From IMG/VR virus record IMGVR_UViG_3300011129_000119, positions 1-32,121 of that record: a stretch of 32,121 bases of DNA; one strand, 5' to 3'. The stretch is from a virus. Shown here in pieces: positions 6,348 to 12,888 of this stretch (positions are counted from its first letter, which is position 1; each line of letters starts with the position of its first letter). The notes under the pieces are model-generated. The model saw only the letters and a program-made list of their open reading frames with translations, searched no databases and was not told the origin of the DNA. Both the position numbers and the translations under genes were made by a program.

Positions 6348-6686
6348 ATGAGTGGAACAGCTTTCAAATGCACACAATGTGACGGGCAGGGTCAACTGCT
6401 CATCGATGTCTCAGCTGATGGGAACGGCAGGAGCTTCGTCGAGAAGCCCTGCCCGACCTGCGAGGGAGAACGAGTTTTGACAACAGCACAATTAGTCACC
6501 GTCGATGCTGACTACACGTTAGAGCAAGAGAACTTCTTGCCTATTCCGTTGACTGGCGCATTCCGCGCTTACGTGGACGGAAATTTGTACCAGCGGAAAA
6601 TGACATCCAGGCAGCTATATAAGCTAGCGCAACAAGCCCTAAACGTGGCAATCGAAACAGAAAAATACGAGGAGGAAAAGAAGTGA
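6348..6686 (+). CDS. DnaJ-type zinc-finger protein (paired CxxC)
   Basis: The 112-residue protein begins with CTQCDGQGQ near residue 8 and CPTCEGERV near residue 35, two CxxCxGxx units like half of a DnaJ cysteine-rich domain, expected to bind one zinc. The remaining 70 residues are alpha/beta with a basic MTSRQLYKLAQQAL helix. There is no J domain. It may be a protein- or nucleic-acid-binding accessory factor. A second protein with the same paired motif is encoded at 7352. AGGAG precedes the ATG, and its stop overlaps the GTG of the DnaA-like gene. Confidence 0.62.
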   Translation: MSGTAFKCTQCDGQGQLLIDVSADGNGRSFVEKPCPTCEGERVLTTAQLVTVDADYTLEQENFLPIPLTGAFRAYVDGNLYQRKMTSRQLYKLAQQALNVAIETEKYEEEKK

Positions 6687-7201
6687 CAGTAGAAGTTTCA
6701 ATAATAGACATTCCAGAGGACCGTGACTCAGTAATCTTTTCATTGGAAAGCGCACGTAAGGCTGTGTGCGAAGCATTCGATGTAACTAAAGATGAGCTTA
6801 TGAGTAAAAGCCGAGCCAGTTATATTACGGTACCGCGCTTTGCGTTTATGTACTTGAGCTATTACCTGACGGACAATAGCACCACAGTGGTCGGCCAATA
6901 CTTGTCCAGAGACCACACGACAATCATACATGGGCTTCGCAGGGCCATTGAGCTTAAGCGCTCAAACAAAGATGGATTTGCGGAAAAGCTAGAATTAGCA
7001 ACAGAATTGGCCAGGGAAAATGAACAACGAAGAAAACAACAAATCAAAGAAATTAGAGAATTTGTCGAACAAACGCTTGCTGGAGACGATAACACAATTA
7101 ACATCCAAGCTACGGCACGAAGAGAGCCTGAGAAAGAGCTATCAAAAAAGGGCCGAATTGTCGGAGACAAAATTATCTTCGATACTGTGTGCCCCGAATG
7201 A
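6683..7201 (+). CDS. stand-alone DnaA domain-IV-like DNA-binding protein
   Basis: The 172-residue protein carries the DnaA C-terminal signature at residues 75-87 (SRDHTTIIHGLRR), preceded by a helical region matching domain IV (RKAVCEAFDVTKDELMSKS, then the PRFAFMYLSYYLT helix). In DnaA this helix-turn-helix reads the TTATNCACA box. There is no AAA+ domain, so it cannot be a complete initiator. It could compete with host DnaA for boxes, shut down host replication, or regulate phage promoters. The remaining residues (about 95-172) are a charged helix and tail. Translation starts at GTG, coupled to the previous gene by GTGA and preceded by GAGGAGG. Its tail overlaps another reading frame from 7020. 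Confidence 0.78.
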   Translation: MTVEVSIIDIPEDRDSVIFSLESARKAVCEAFDVTKDELMSKSRASYITVPRFAFMYLSYYLTDNSTTVVGQYLSRDHTTIIHGLRRAIELKRSNKDGFAEKLELATELARENEQRRKQQIKEIREFVEQTLAGDDNTINIQATARREPEKELSKKGRIVGDKIIFDTVCPE

Positions 7202-7277
7202 CAGCCGTGGGTGGCTAGACTTCCGTCGCCAGGAGGCGAGGGCCGCCCTCCAGGAGTTGCTAGACAAGTTTAAGTAA
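7020..7277 (+). CDS. 85-residue coiled-coil protein overlapping the DnaA-like gene
   Basis: This frame starts at an ATG with AGGG just upstream and overlaps the end of the DnaA-like gene by 182 bases in another frame. The product is hydrophilic and helical with coiled-coil-like heptads (KRLLETITQLTSKLRHEESL). The part beyond the DnaA-like stop (residues 61-85, RGWLDFRRQEARAALQELL) looks like real coding sequence. Either two frames are used here, or the DnaA-like protein continues into this frame by frameshift or sequence error. I report it as a separate gene with caution. Confidence 0.42.
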   Translation: MNNEENNKSKKLENLSNKRLLETITQLTSKLRHEESLRKSYQKRAELSETKLSSILCAPNDSRGWLDFRRQEARAALQELLDKFK

Positions 7278-7319
7278 TGCATTTTATGTATTGACATTGT
7301 CATGGGTGTGTGGGATAGT
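7277..7319 (+). promoter_or_regulatory. promoter P4 with upstream ATGCATTTTA box
   Basis: TTGACA at 7291-7296 and GATAGT at 7314-7319 are exactly 17 bases apart, in the gap before the gene at 7352. ATGCATTTTA at 7277-7286 precedes the -35 by four bases, the same spacing as at P3. The -35 and its ATGTA lead-in resemble P1. Confidence 0.65.
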
Positions 7320-7351
7320 CATTGGGTAGAAACAAACAAAGGGGAATTAAT

Positions 7352-7591
7352 ATGAAAGAATGGACAGACGAAGACGCGGTGTTTGAGTGCTGGGAGTGCC
7401 ACGGCGAGGGCATTGTGGAATATGATGAGGTTGTCGGTGGACGATACTCTGGTTCCAACGACCCGTGGCAGGGCATTGAGACACGCGAAGAAACCTGCAC
7501 CAATTGCTCTGGAGTTGGTGAGGTGGCATTTATGGATTTAGCAGTAGGAGATGACCCGTGGAAAATGAAGAAATTAAACCAAGAACACTAG
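7352..7591 (+). CDS. small DnaJ-type zinc-finger protein
   Basis: The 79-residue acidic protein has CWECHGEGIVEYD at about residues 13-25 and CTNCSGVGEV at about 50-59, a pair of CxxCxGxG motifs as in DnaJ's cysteine-rich region. Only one zinc site can form. It resembles the gene at 6348 in motif order but not in the rest of the chain, so the two may be distant paralogues. AAAGGGG precedes the ATG. It is first in the short operon read from P4. Similar small CxxCxGxG proteins are frequent in phage early regions without known function. Confidence 0.62.
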   Translation: MKEWTDEDAVFECWECHGEGIVEYDEVVGGRYSGSNDPWQGIETREETCTNCSGVGEVAFMDLAVGDDPWKMKKLNQEH

Positions 7592-7764
7592 CCTACCTGC
7601 GCTCGGCACCAGAGCCAGAGTTCGCAGCCGAGATGTGCGTTATGGATAAGGATGGCTATTACACTGTCATCTGCATGTCAGACCAGGCGCTGGTTAACAT
7701 GGCAGCGACTGCCACCAAGCTAATTGCTGAGAGAAAGTTTTTCAAGGAGAACCCAAATGGATAA
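7558..7764 (+). CDS. 68-residue hypothetical protein (GTG start)
   Basis: The frame begins at a GTG with AGGAG eight bases upstream and overlaps the previous gene by 34 bases. The product is a compact alpha/beta protein: a beta-strand pair in MCVMDKDGYYTVICM, then a long helix (DQALVNMAATATKLIAERKFF). I do not recognise a family. It overlaps the next start by eight bases and is presumably co-translated with it. Confidence 0.55.
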   Translation: MENEEIKPRTLAYLRSAPEPEFAAEMCVMDKDGYYTVICMSDQALVNMAATATKLIAERKFFKENPNG

Positions 7765-7957
7765 CATCGAGGAAACCATCAAGACTGAAACGCAAACACT
7801 GCTTCGTGCAGCAGAGAAGATTGCAGAGCTTAACGGAACTATGGCTGGCACAGTAGCCTCCACCAAACCAGAGGTGCTGAGTGCCTTGGAAGATAGCTCG
7901 TCTATCATGTCTCAAGTTGTGCGCTCACTTCAAGACAGCAAGTGGATGTGGCGATAG
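7757..7957 (+). CDS. 66-residue helical hypothetical protein, last early gene
   Basis: The 66-residue product is nearly all helix and acidic in its first half. It begins MDNIEETIKTETQTLL and ends with a tryptophan pair (KWMWR). AAGGAG precedes the ATG at 7757; the longer frame from 7724 lacks such a site. It is the last gene before the early-module terminator. No function can be assigned. Confidence 0.55.
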   Translation: MDNIEETIKTETQTLLRAAEKIAELNGTMAGTVASTKPEVLSALEDSSSIMSQVVRSLQDSKWMWR

Positions 7958-7993
7958 AATAGGTATCCGTTTTTCTCCATAGGCGGATATCAC

Positions 7994-8037
7994 GGGGCTG
8001 GCTGGCGTTTCCTTTTCGCCGTCAGCCCCTTTTTTTT
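7994..8037 (+). terminator. rho-independent terminator of the early module
   Basis: A G+C-rich hairpin (arms 7994-8007 and 8017-8029, matching GGGGCTG with CAGCCCC and GGCG with CGCC, loop of nine bases) is followed by eight T at 8030-8037. The T run is only on the rightward side, so it stops early transcription before it collides with the leftward late module, whose last gene ends at 8050. Confidence 0.88.
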
Positions 8038-8049
8038 GGCTTTGTATAC

Positions 8050-8517
8050 TTACTGAGCGTTTAGGCCTTTGCTGTATATCTTGCCGTCATAAGTCAGGCA
8101 CTCTTTGCGATTTTCACCTTTAGAGCTGTAGCTTACGTGTATCCACCCACTGTTGGGGTTAACACCATCATAGTGCTCTAGTATAAGTTGGTCAAAGTCC
8201 AGGTTATCTCTAATGAATGTGGCAACCTGGAGATTGTCAAACCCCACAACCTCAAAGTCCACAGCCTCTCCAAGACAATGCTGGCTAGAGGTTCGGCTTC
8301 CTATCTCCAGGCAAAGCTCAGGGCTTCTGTACCCACTAGAGATAAAGACAGGTGATTTAAATTCCTTCCTAATCGGCTCAAGCAGACTTGAGCAAAGAGC
8401 CCTCAAGGATGAAAGATGCTCAGGCGTCGGGTTATTGTCTATCCCCATGCGGGTGGCAGTCTGACTTTTGGTCATCTCCTGCAAAGTAAAGTTATGAGTG
8501 ATTTTGCCTGAAGGCAA
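8050..8517 (-). CDS. M15-family peptidase endolysin
   Basis: This 155-residue protein belongs to the M15 group of zinc D-Ala peptidases. It begins with the FTLQEMTKSQTATRMG region common to phage members and carries SSQHCLGEAVDFEV at residues 77-90 (zinc ligands His80 and Asp87) and GWIHVS at 124-129 (third ligand His127). It would cut peptidoglycan cross-bridges at the end of infection. No signal peptide is present, so it needs the holin encoded just upstream. The only start that keeps the family N-terminus is TTG at 8517, which may lower expression; the ATG at 8475 would remove part of the domain. It is the last gene of the late module. Confidence 0.88.
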   Translation of the reverse strand: MPSGKITHNFTLQEMTKSQTATRMGIDNNPTPEHLSSLRALCSSLLEPIRKEFKSPVFISSGYRSPELCLEIGSRTSSQHCLGEAVDFEVVGFDNLQVATFIRDNLDFDQLILEHYDGVNPNSGWIHVSYSSKGENRKECLTYDGKIYSKGLNAQ

Positions 8518-8537
8518 TTTATTCTCTACAGGAGTAT

Positions 8538-8927
8538 CTACTTTTTTCCGCGCATACCCATCATCTTATCAGCGCCACGCAGTCCAAATGAGCTCAGAAT
8601 TGCAGCATATAGGCAATATTGATACCACTCAGGAAGGGTATTAAGAACCTCAAAGCCAGCTTTAACGTGTTCCGTAAGAGAGGGTATGAATACTAGGATA
8701 GACGGGAGGAGCAGCACCACAAGAGCAAACTCATCTTTCCATGAGTTCTTCGTCGCGTCAGCCATGTTAGCTTCCCAGTCAACTTCACCTGTTGCAATAC
8801 GCTTTTGAACTTCTGCATCTGCCTTCGCCTTCTCTACTTTGACAACCGCCTTGGCCTTGGTTTCTTCTACCTTACCATCAACCCAATTTCCAGCAATACC
8901 TGCAACTGCGCCTAAAATGTTAATCAT
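8538..8927 (-). CDS. holin, GTA 3-TM type
   Basis: The 129-residue protein matches the three-helix holin family first seen in gene transfer agents. A hydrophobic glycine/alanine N-terminal segment (INILGAVAGIAGNWV) is followed by a charged helical stretch rich in KAKA/VEKAKA and a WEANMADATKNSWKDEF motif, then two membrane segments (ALVVLLLPSILVFIPSL and YQYCLYAAILSSFGL) and a basic tail (MMGMRGKK). It would form the membrane lesion that releases the endolysin. The ATG at 8927 has AAGGA at a good distance; GTG at 8930 is the alternative. It overlaps the preceding small gene and is followed 20 bases later by the endolysin. Confidence 0.82.
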   Translation of the reverse strand: MINILGAVAGIAGNWVDGKVEETKAKAVVKVEKAKADAEVQKRIATGEVDWEANMADATKNSWKDEFALVVLLLPSILVFIPSLTEHVKAGFEVLNTLPEWYQYCLYAAILSSFGLRGADKMMGMRGKK

Positions 8928-9069
8928 CACTATGTTCCTTGTGTTCTTTATTTAAAAGCACTTTAACCATGCTGGCATAATAATACATATCGTTGTTCAA
9001 TGTAAGTTTCGCGTGTTGGATAATCGTATCCAGTGGCGACAGCTTAGATATAAGTTCATGCTTTTCCAT
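8920..9069 (-). CDS. 49-residue hypothetical protein in the lysis cassette
   Basis: A short frame with a strong GGAGG site encodes MEKHELISKLSPLDTII and a lysine-rich end with KEHKEHSDD. The start overlaps the end of the upstream nuclease, and the stop overlaps the holin start, so it is embedded in a chain of coupled genes. It has no membrane segment. The function is unknown. Confidence 0.58.
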   Translation of the reverse strand: MEKHELISKLSPLDTIIQHAKLTLNNDMYYYASMVKVLLNKEHKEHSDD

Positions 9070-9505
9070 TCGCATTCCTCCAAAAATCAATTTCATTAAG
9101 GACTTGAGCTAATTGCTCGGCTTCCTGCACTTCGTTCACTTGCTCAGGCGTTCTGTTGTAACGTAAAACATCGTGATTGAACACGGGCTTGAAGTAGCAC
9201 TTCCTGACATCTAGGGCGACTAGGCAGAGAAGGTCTACAGAGGATGCGTTTAAACGAACCTTCGAGCCAGAACCAGTCGCAGTATTCCAAGAATATCTTG
9301 TGGCTCTACCATTGGCTTTTCTGGGGTCTCCCTTGGCGCACATAGTAGTTTTAACTTCCACCCTATAGTGCGTGTCGTCGTCTCTGAGGAGAAGCATGTC
9401 AAAGTTAGCTTGCTGGCAGAGGACTGTCTTGTATCCCATTGACTCTATAACTCCAGAAGCTAGAAGCTCACCTGCTCGGCCAATCTGGACTGCTAGTTTA
9501 GTCAT
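9056..9505 (-). CDS. PD-(D/E)XK restriction/resolvase-like nuclease
   Basis: The 149-residue protein has a clean PD-(D/E)XK core: GRAGELLASGVIESMG at residues 9-24 (Glu13), NFDMLLL at 34-40 (Asp36) and YRVEVKTTM at 47-55 (Glu50, Lys52). This order is shared with Holliday-junction resolvases and group-I-intron or restriction-like endonucleases. It is unusual to find it within the lysis block; a role in trimming DNA branches before packaging is plausible, as is selfish or anti-competitor activity. The ATG overlaps the upstream stop (TAATG). Confidence 0.72.
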   Translation of the reverse strand: MTKLAVQIGRAGELLASGVIESMGYKTVLCQQANFDMLLLRDDDTHYRVEVKTTMCAKGDPRKANGRATRYSWNTATGSGSKVRLNASSVDLLCLVALDVRKCYFKPVFNHDVLRYNRTPEQVNEVQEAEQLAQVLNEIDFWRNANGKA

Positions 9506-9912
9506 TACCTCAATGGATTCGCTACAGCGTCAACTCCGCGCCACAAGTCATCCAACTCCTTGTTAACCTTATCAAACCGAGTGTCGATTGATTTGACCTT
9601 CTCGTCAAACTGTTTGACCAGAAGGTCGTTGGCTGTAGCGGTCTTATCAATCTCTGCAATCCTGTCGCGCAGGTCTAGCAATTCCTTCTGACTCTCCATA
9701 ATGCTCTCCAAGTTCGCGCCCACGGTTGTCAGCTTTTCATTAGCTGCCGCAGTGCCAGACACAGCATCCTCCAGCGAGACAATCCTGCCGTAGAACTCAG
9801 CTGTTGCCCACACTCCGCCAAAGATTGGGGCCGCGATGGAAATAGCAGCAGCAACCCAGACGCCCTTAAAGTTAAACCCACCAACCTTTATTTCTGTGTC
9901 TTCTAAACTCAT
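9505..9912 (-). CDS. membrane-anchored coiled-coil protein
   Basis: The 135-residue product starts MSLEDTEIKVGGFNFKG, has one transmembrane helix (VWVAAAISIAAPIFGGVWAT, about residues 17-36) and then a coiled coil to the end (SLEDAVSG to KELDDLW). The topology fits a spanin-like or holin-accessory component. A short basic cytoplasmic N-terminus would put the coiled coil in the periplasm. ATGA coupling with the preceding gene and AAGGATGG favour the ATG at 9912 over 9924. I see no lipobox. Its neighbours are the endolysin and holin genes, so a lysis role is likely but not shown. Confidence 0.6.
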   Translation of the reverse strand: MSLEDTEIKVGGFNFKGVWVAAAISIAAPIFGGVWATAEFYGRIVSLEDAVSGTAAANEKLTTVGANLESIMESQKELLDLRDRIAEIDKTATANDLLVKQFDEKVKSIDTRFDKVNKELDDLWRGVDAVANPLR

Positions 9913-10694
9913 CGCATTATCCATCCTTGCTCGGTATAAAGTGTTTCACCATTAGACAGCACTTGGTCTGCGGTGACGTTAGTCATAAAGCCGTGGAAAC
10001 TATGGTTCGCATTTGCCTGCTGCCATGTAAACTTCAAAACATCTTGTGTCGCCGAGTATGCAACCTGAGCGTCCTGAAATGAGACATTAAAGTCTTTGGC
10101 GTGTCGGTCTGCTGTCTCAGTAATCCGAACATCTTTGGACGCCGCCAAGAACGCACCAGCTTCACGAGCGTTGACAGAAATGTCTGTCAGCGACTGATTG
10201 AAGTCGTCCACCACCTCTTGCTTGATAGACACATTATTAGTTTCAGCATATTCTTGTACGACTGTCTGGTCTGCAACAGAGCCACTGTCTTTTGCCTTCT
10301 CTGCCTTAACAGCAACCTCCTCAACTTCTTTAAGCTGCGTGGTTGCTACGACAAAGCTATCTACGGCCACCTTAACTGCGGCTATACTCTCCTCAGCCTT
10401 TGCCTCCAAAGCCATCGATGATGTGAAGTACATAGCGTTCTGAACGCCCAGGATGGCTTGATTGTAAGCTACAACTTCGCTTTCGCTAATAAGGTATTTG
10501 TCTTCTTGTTGCGAGTAGTCAGGAATAACTTTGCCTTCATACATATAGTCAACCGCGCCCGTCGCAGCGTGCCTGCCTAGCTTAATCTTAGTGGCGATAA
10601 CCTTGCTGGCCGCCACTAAATCATCAATCGACTGCTCGGCGTGAGCTGCGGAAACGCTCAGAAATACTGAGGCTGCTATCACTACTTTCTTCAT
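9909..10694 (-). CDS. exported alpha-helical protein of the late module
   Basis: The 261-residue product begins with a typical signal peptide (MKKVVIAASVFLSVSAAHA, cut before EQSIDD). The mature part is acidic, rich in Ala, Val and Glu, and mainly helical, with SMALEAKAEESIAAVKVAVD and VEEVAVKAEKAKDSG segments. No enzyme motif stands out. The ATG at 10694 is preceded by AAAGGA; ATG codons at 10703 and 10775 lack a good site, and the latter would hide the signal peptide internally. It overlaps the previous exported gene by 71 bases. It may be a periplasmic lysis or envelope factor. Confidence 0.6.
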   Translation of the reverse strand: MKKVVIAASVFLSVSAAHAEQSIDDLVAASKVIATKIKLGRHAATGAVDYMYEGKVIPDYSQQEDKYLISESEVVAYNQAILGVQNAMYFTSSMALEAKAEESIAAVKVAVDSFVVATTQLKEVEEVAVKAEKAKDSGSVADQTVVQEYAETNNVSIKQEVVDDFNQSLTDISVNAREAGAFLAASKDVRITETADRHAKDFNVSFQDAQVAYSATQDVLKFTWQQANANHSFHGFMTNVTADQVLSNGETLYTEQGWIMR

Positions 10695-11247
10695 CACTTT
10701 CATCCTTTGTACGGAGTATGGCATCATAATACTCTCGGCGCTCTTTGTAATCTGGTATGAATGTTTCTGGGTCACGCTTCATCATTAGGAACGCAGCGCG
10801 GCCAACAATCAACTTACCATTGACAGAGAACGGGCAGGGTGTTCCGCTATCGAACATGGCAATCCAGGTTTCCTTAGAATGACACAAACGAGCCACGGCA
10901 GCAATTGACATGCCCTGCTCCTTCAGAAGCCGAGCGTCACGCCTGCGATTGCACTCCTCGTCTTGCCGATATCCGCCAAAGGAGAGGCCAAGGATATTAA
11001 CTTGAGTGCCAAAGCTGCGACCTATCAGACAGCTATCGCTGCCGCCCGATGGCACACTAGGAGCCACGGCTGTGGGCGGAGGGGTCACATCTGATGCTGC
11101 ACCAGCACCATTGTAGTTGTTGGTTGTGGACGGGTTGTTACTGTCTACAACACTGTCTTGGGTGTTGGTGTTCAAGTCACCAGTCTGCGTGTTCTGCGCT
11201 ATTGCAGGTGTCGCAAGGGCAACCAGTATTAAGATGCGTTTAAACAT
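10624..11247 (-). CDS. exported Cys-containing hypothetical protein
   Basis: This 207-residue protein has a signal peptide (MFKRILILVALATPAIA, then QNTQTGD). An Asn/Thr-rich spacer (residues about 18-70) with a PPPTAVAPSVP patch leads to a globular region with four cysteines (SCLIGRSFG, EECNRRR, RLCHSKE and TPCPFS). The C-terminus is charged and serine-rich. The family is not recognised; four cysteines suit two disulphides in the periplasm. It follows the small XhlA-like gene by six bases and has GGG close to the ATG. Its context suggests an accessory lysis or outer-membrane-spanning role. Confidence 0.62.
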   Translation of the reverse strand: MFKRILILVALATPAIAQNTQTGDLNTNTQDSVVDSNNPSTTNNYNGAGAASDVTPPPTAVAPSVPSGGSDSCLIGRSFGTQVNILGLSFGGYRQDEECNRRRDARLLKEQGMSIAAVARLCHSKETWIAMFDSGTPCPFSVNGKLIVGRAAFLMMKRDPETFIPDYKERREYYDAILRTKDESDEESSDSSLSISERFRSSRRAVD

Positions 11248-11253
11248 CCCAAA

Positions 11254-11424
11254 CTATTTATCAAAAACAAGAGACAATAAGAGGGCAATAATAAATCCAG
11301 CGCTAGCCATCATTACGAGTTCAAGGCGCTTGACTCGATTGACTGTCTCCAACCAACGCTCCGCACAAACTGCTTCGTGTGTATCAATCTGGTGCTTTAC
11401 GTCTTGAACGGTTGGGCGTGACAT
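11254..11424 (-). CDS. XhlA/holin-like tail-anchored membrane peptide
   Basis: The 56-residue protein has a soluble helical N-terminus (DVKHQIDTHEAVCAERWLE) and one C-terminal membrane helix (MMASAGFIIALLLSLV) ending in FDK. This layout, including the AERW-x7-RVKRLE pattern, resembles XhlA-like phage haemolysin or holin-accessory peptides. It overlaps the tail-fibre stop by TAATG. It would help trigger or anchor the lysis complex at the inner membrane. Length and topology are clear; the exact family needs a search. Confidence 0.6.
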   Translation of the reverse strand: MSRPTVQDVKHQIDTHEAVCAERWLETVNRVKRLELVMMASAGFIIALLLSLVFDK

Positions 11425-12584
11425 TAGTTAGCCTCCAGTGCTGCGACTTTAGTTTCAAGTGTTTCAATCTTGGCAATTGCTTCTTTCAGTGCTGCGGTCA
11501 GCAGTGGCACAAGTTTGGATTGGTCAATGCCTTGGTAGTCAGGATTGCCATCGCTATCAAGTGCATCCTTTGTGCCTGTTACCGCCTCTGGCACAACAGC
11601 CTGAGCTTCGTGCGCCATAAAGCCATCTACTACACTGTCATCATCAATGAAGTTAAAGCGTTTTGGCTGCAACTGCTTGAGGCGAGTAATGCCATCAGAG
11701 ATATCTACTGCGTTTTCTTTCAGGCGGTAGTCCGAGGATGTAACATACTGCGTTGCAGTGTTTGTAGTTGAGATAAACCCAACACTTGTTGTAGTGCTTC
11801 GCAAGAACCTAATAGCCGTTTGCTGCGCCGAGCCACCACCAATGTTGACTACCCGCACACCCCAAGCTAATCCGCCATTATAACGAACTTCAAGAGGTGA
11901 GCTAGGCGAGTTCGTGCCGATACCAAACTGCCCACTACTATCAAAACGACCATATTCTTTGTCATGCCCCTCAAATGCTAAATACCCATTTGCATTTTCT
12001 GCAGCGTTTTTACTTGTTATCTTATTCCCATCAACAGTGTTGCCGTTTCGGATTAAAAGAGTCCCGTTAGTAAAAGAGTATTTTACAATGTCGGTAAAGG
12101 TTGCGCCTACGCCTGTAATGTTTCCAGTAAAGGTAGCGCCAGTCAGCATAGCAGCGCCAGCAGCAGTCACATTAGCTGTATCTGTTACATCAGCAGCAGC
12201 CTCAATGCCAGCCAACTTAGTCTGCTCGGCATCAGAGAACTCATTTGTGTCGGCGTTACTCTCGTAAGCAGTCTTGATTTCGGAAGCAGTCTGGTCTGCC
12301 GTGGCCGAAGCCTCAATGCCATCGAGCTTTGTGCCATCTGTGGCTACGTCACGCCCGTCTACAGTGCCGCCAACGGTTATATTGTTTGTTACGTCTAAGG
12401 CTGTGGCCGATGGGCTTGTGAGGGCTACTGTGCCGTCATTAACGTCAGCTAAGTCGGCCATTATCTCACGGAACGCATTGTTCACATCAGATGGATACAT
12501 CAGGTTTTCACCCAGAGGCACATCCTCAACATCGGTGTTATTAGCCGCTGTGTTGTCGTACTCAGTGATGTTTGACTTGGTCAT
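11424..12584 (-). CDS. tail fibre/spike with self-cleaving S74 chaperone
   Basis: The 386-residue protein ends in an intramolecular chaperone of the peptidase S74 type. SSDYRLKENAVDISDG starts at residue 283 with the cleavage Ser284 and catalytic Lys289, followed by LKPK/RF-type strands, GFMAHEAQAVVPEAV and a C-terminal coiled coil (LKEAIAKIETLETKVAALEAN). These domains trimerise a fibre and then cut themselves off. Residues 1-57 form a virion-anchoring module shared with the fibre at 12889. The middle is a repetitive, threonine-rich fibre shaft with TKLDGIEA and TKLAGIEA repeats. It would act in host recognition. Confidence 0.86.
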   Translation of the reverse strand: MTKSNITEYDNTAANNTDVEDVPLGENLMYPSDVNNAFREIMADLADVNDGTVALTSPSATALDVTNNITVGGTVDGRDVATDGTKLDGIEASATADQTASEIKTAYESNADTNEFSDAEQTKLAGIEAAADVTDTANVTAAGAAMLTGATFTGNITGVGATFTDIVKYSFTNGTLLIRNGNTVDGNKITSKNAAENANGYLAFEGHDKEYGRFDSSGQFGIGTNSPSSPLEVRYNGGLAWGVRVVNIGGGSAQQTAIRFLRSTTTSVGFISTTNTATQYVTSSDYRLKENAVDISDGITRLKQLQPKRFNFIDDDSVVDGFMAHEAQAVVPEAVTGTKDALDSDGNPDYQGIDQSKLVPLLTAALKEAIAKIETLETKVAALEAN

Positions 12585-12585
12585 A

Positions 12586-12885
12586 TTAACCCTCGATTAG
12601 TTTTGGTGCGCGGCCCTCGGCGGCTGCAACCATAAGCTCTGTGCTTGTCTCGTTTGCCTTAACCATCTCATTTCGGAAGCTCTCAATAGCCGCGCCCGTG
12701 TGATGTGTCTGCCTGCCATTCTCAAGGAGAAGCAGCGGTATCATGTTTATAGCACAATTCCACTCAGATGCATCCTCACCCGTTTGAGGGTTCTGCCCAC
12801 GAATTTCGGTAAACCAAGCGCAATCAAACTTCTTGCAAGGCTCGAAGTTGTTGATAGGGCAATTGGCTTTTACCTCCAACTTCAT
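12586..12885 (-). CDS. 99-residue cysteine-containing hypothetical protein
   Basis: This small protein sits between the two fibres. It has four cysteines: ANCPINNFEPCKKFDCAW holds Cys9, Cys17 and Cys22, and WNCAINM holds Cys44. Together they could bind a metal or iron-sulphur cluster. A hydrophobic helix (IPLLLLENG) and a helical C-terminal half (AIESFRNEMVKAN) follow. I have the impression of a family conserved in marine phages but cannot name it. A fibre-assembly or fibre-tip partner is possible from its location. Confidence 0.6.
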   Translation of the reverse strand: MKLEVKANCPINNFEPCKKFDCAWFTEIRGQNPQTGEDASEWNCAINMIPLLLLENGRQTHHTGAAIESFRNEMVKANETSTELMVAAAEGRAPKLIEG

Positions 12886-12888
12886 GGC

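Noticed and set aside
10101-10443. Rightward frames opposite the exported late protein
   Set aside because: They oppose a coherent signal-peptide-bearing gene, have no ribosome sites or neighbours on that strand.
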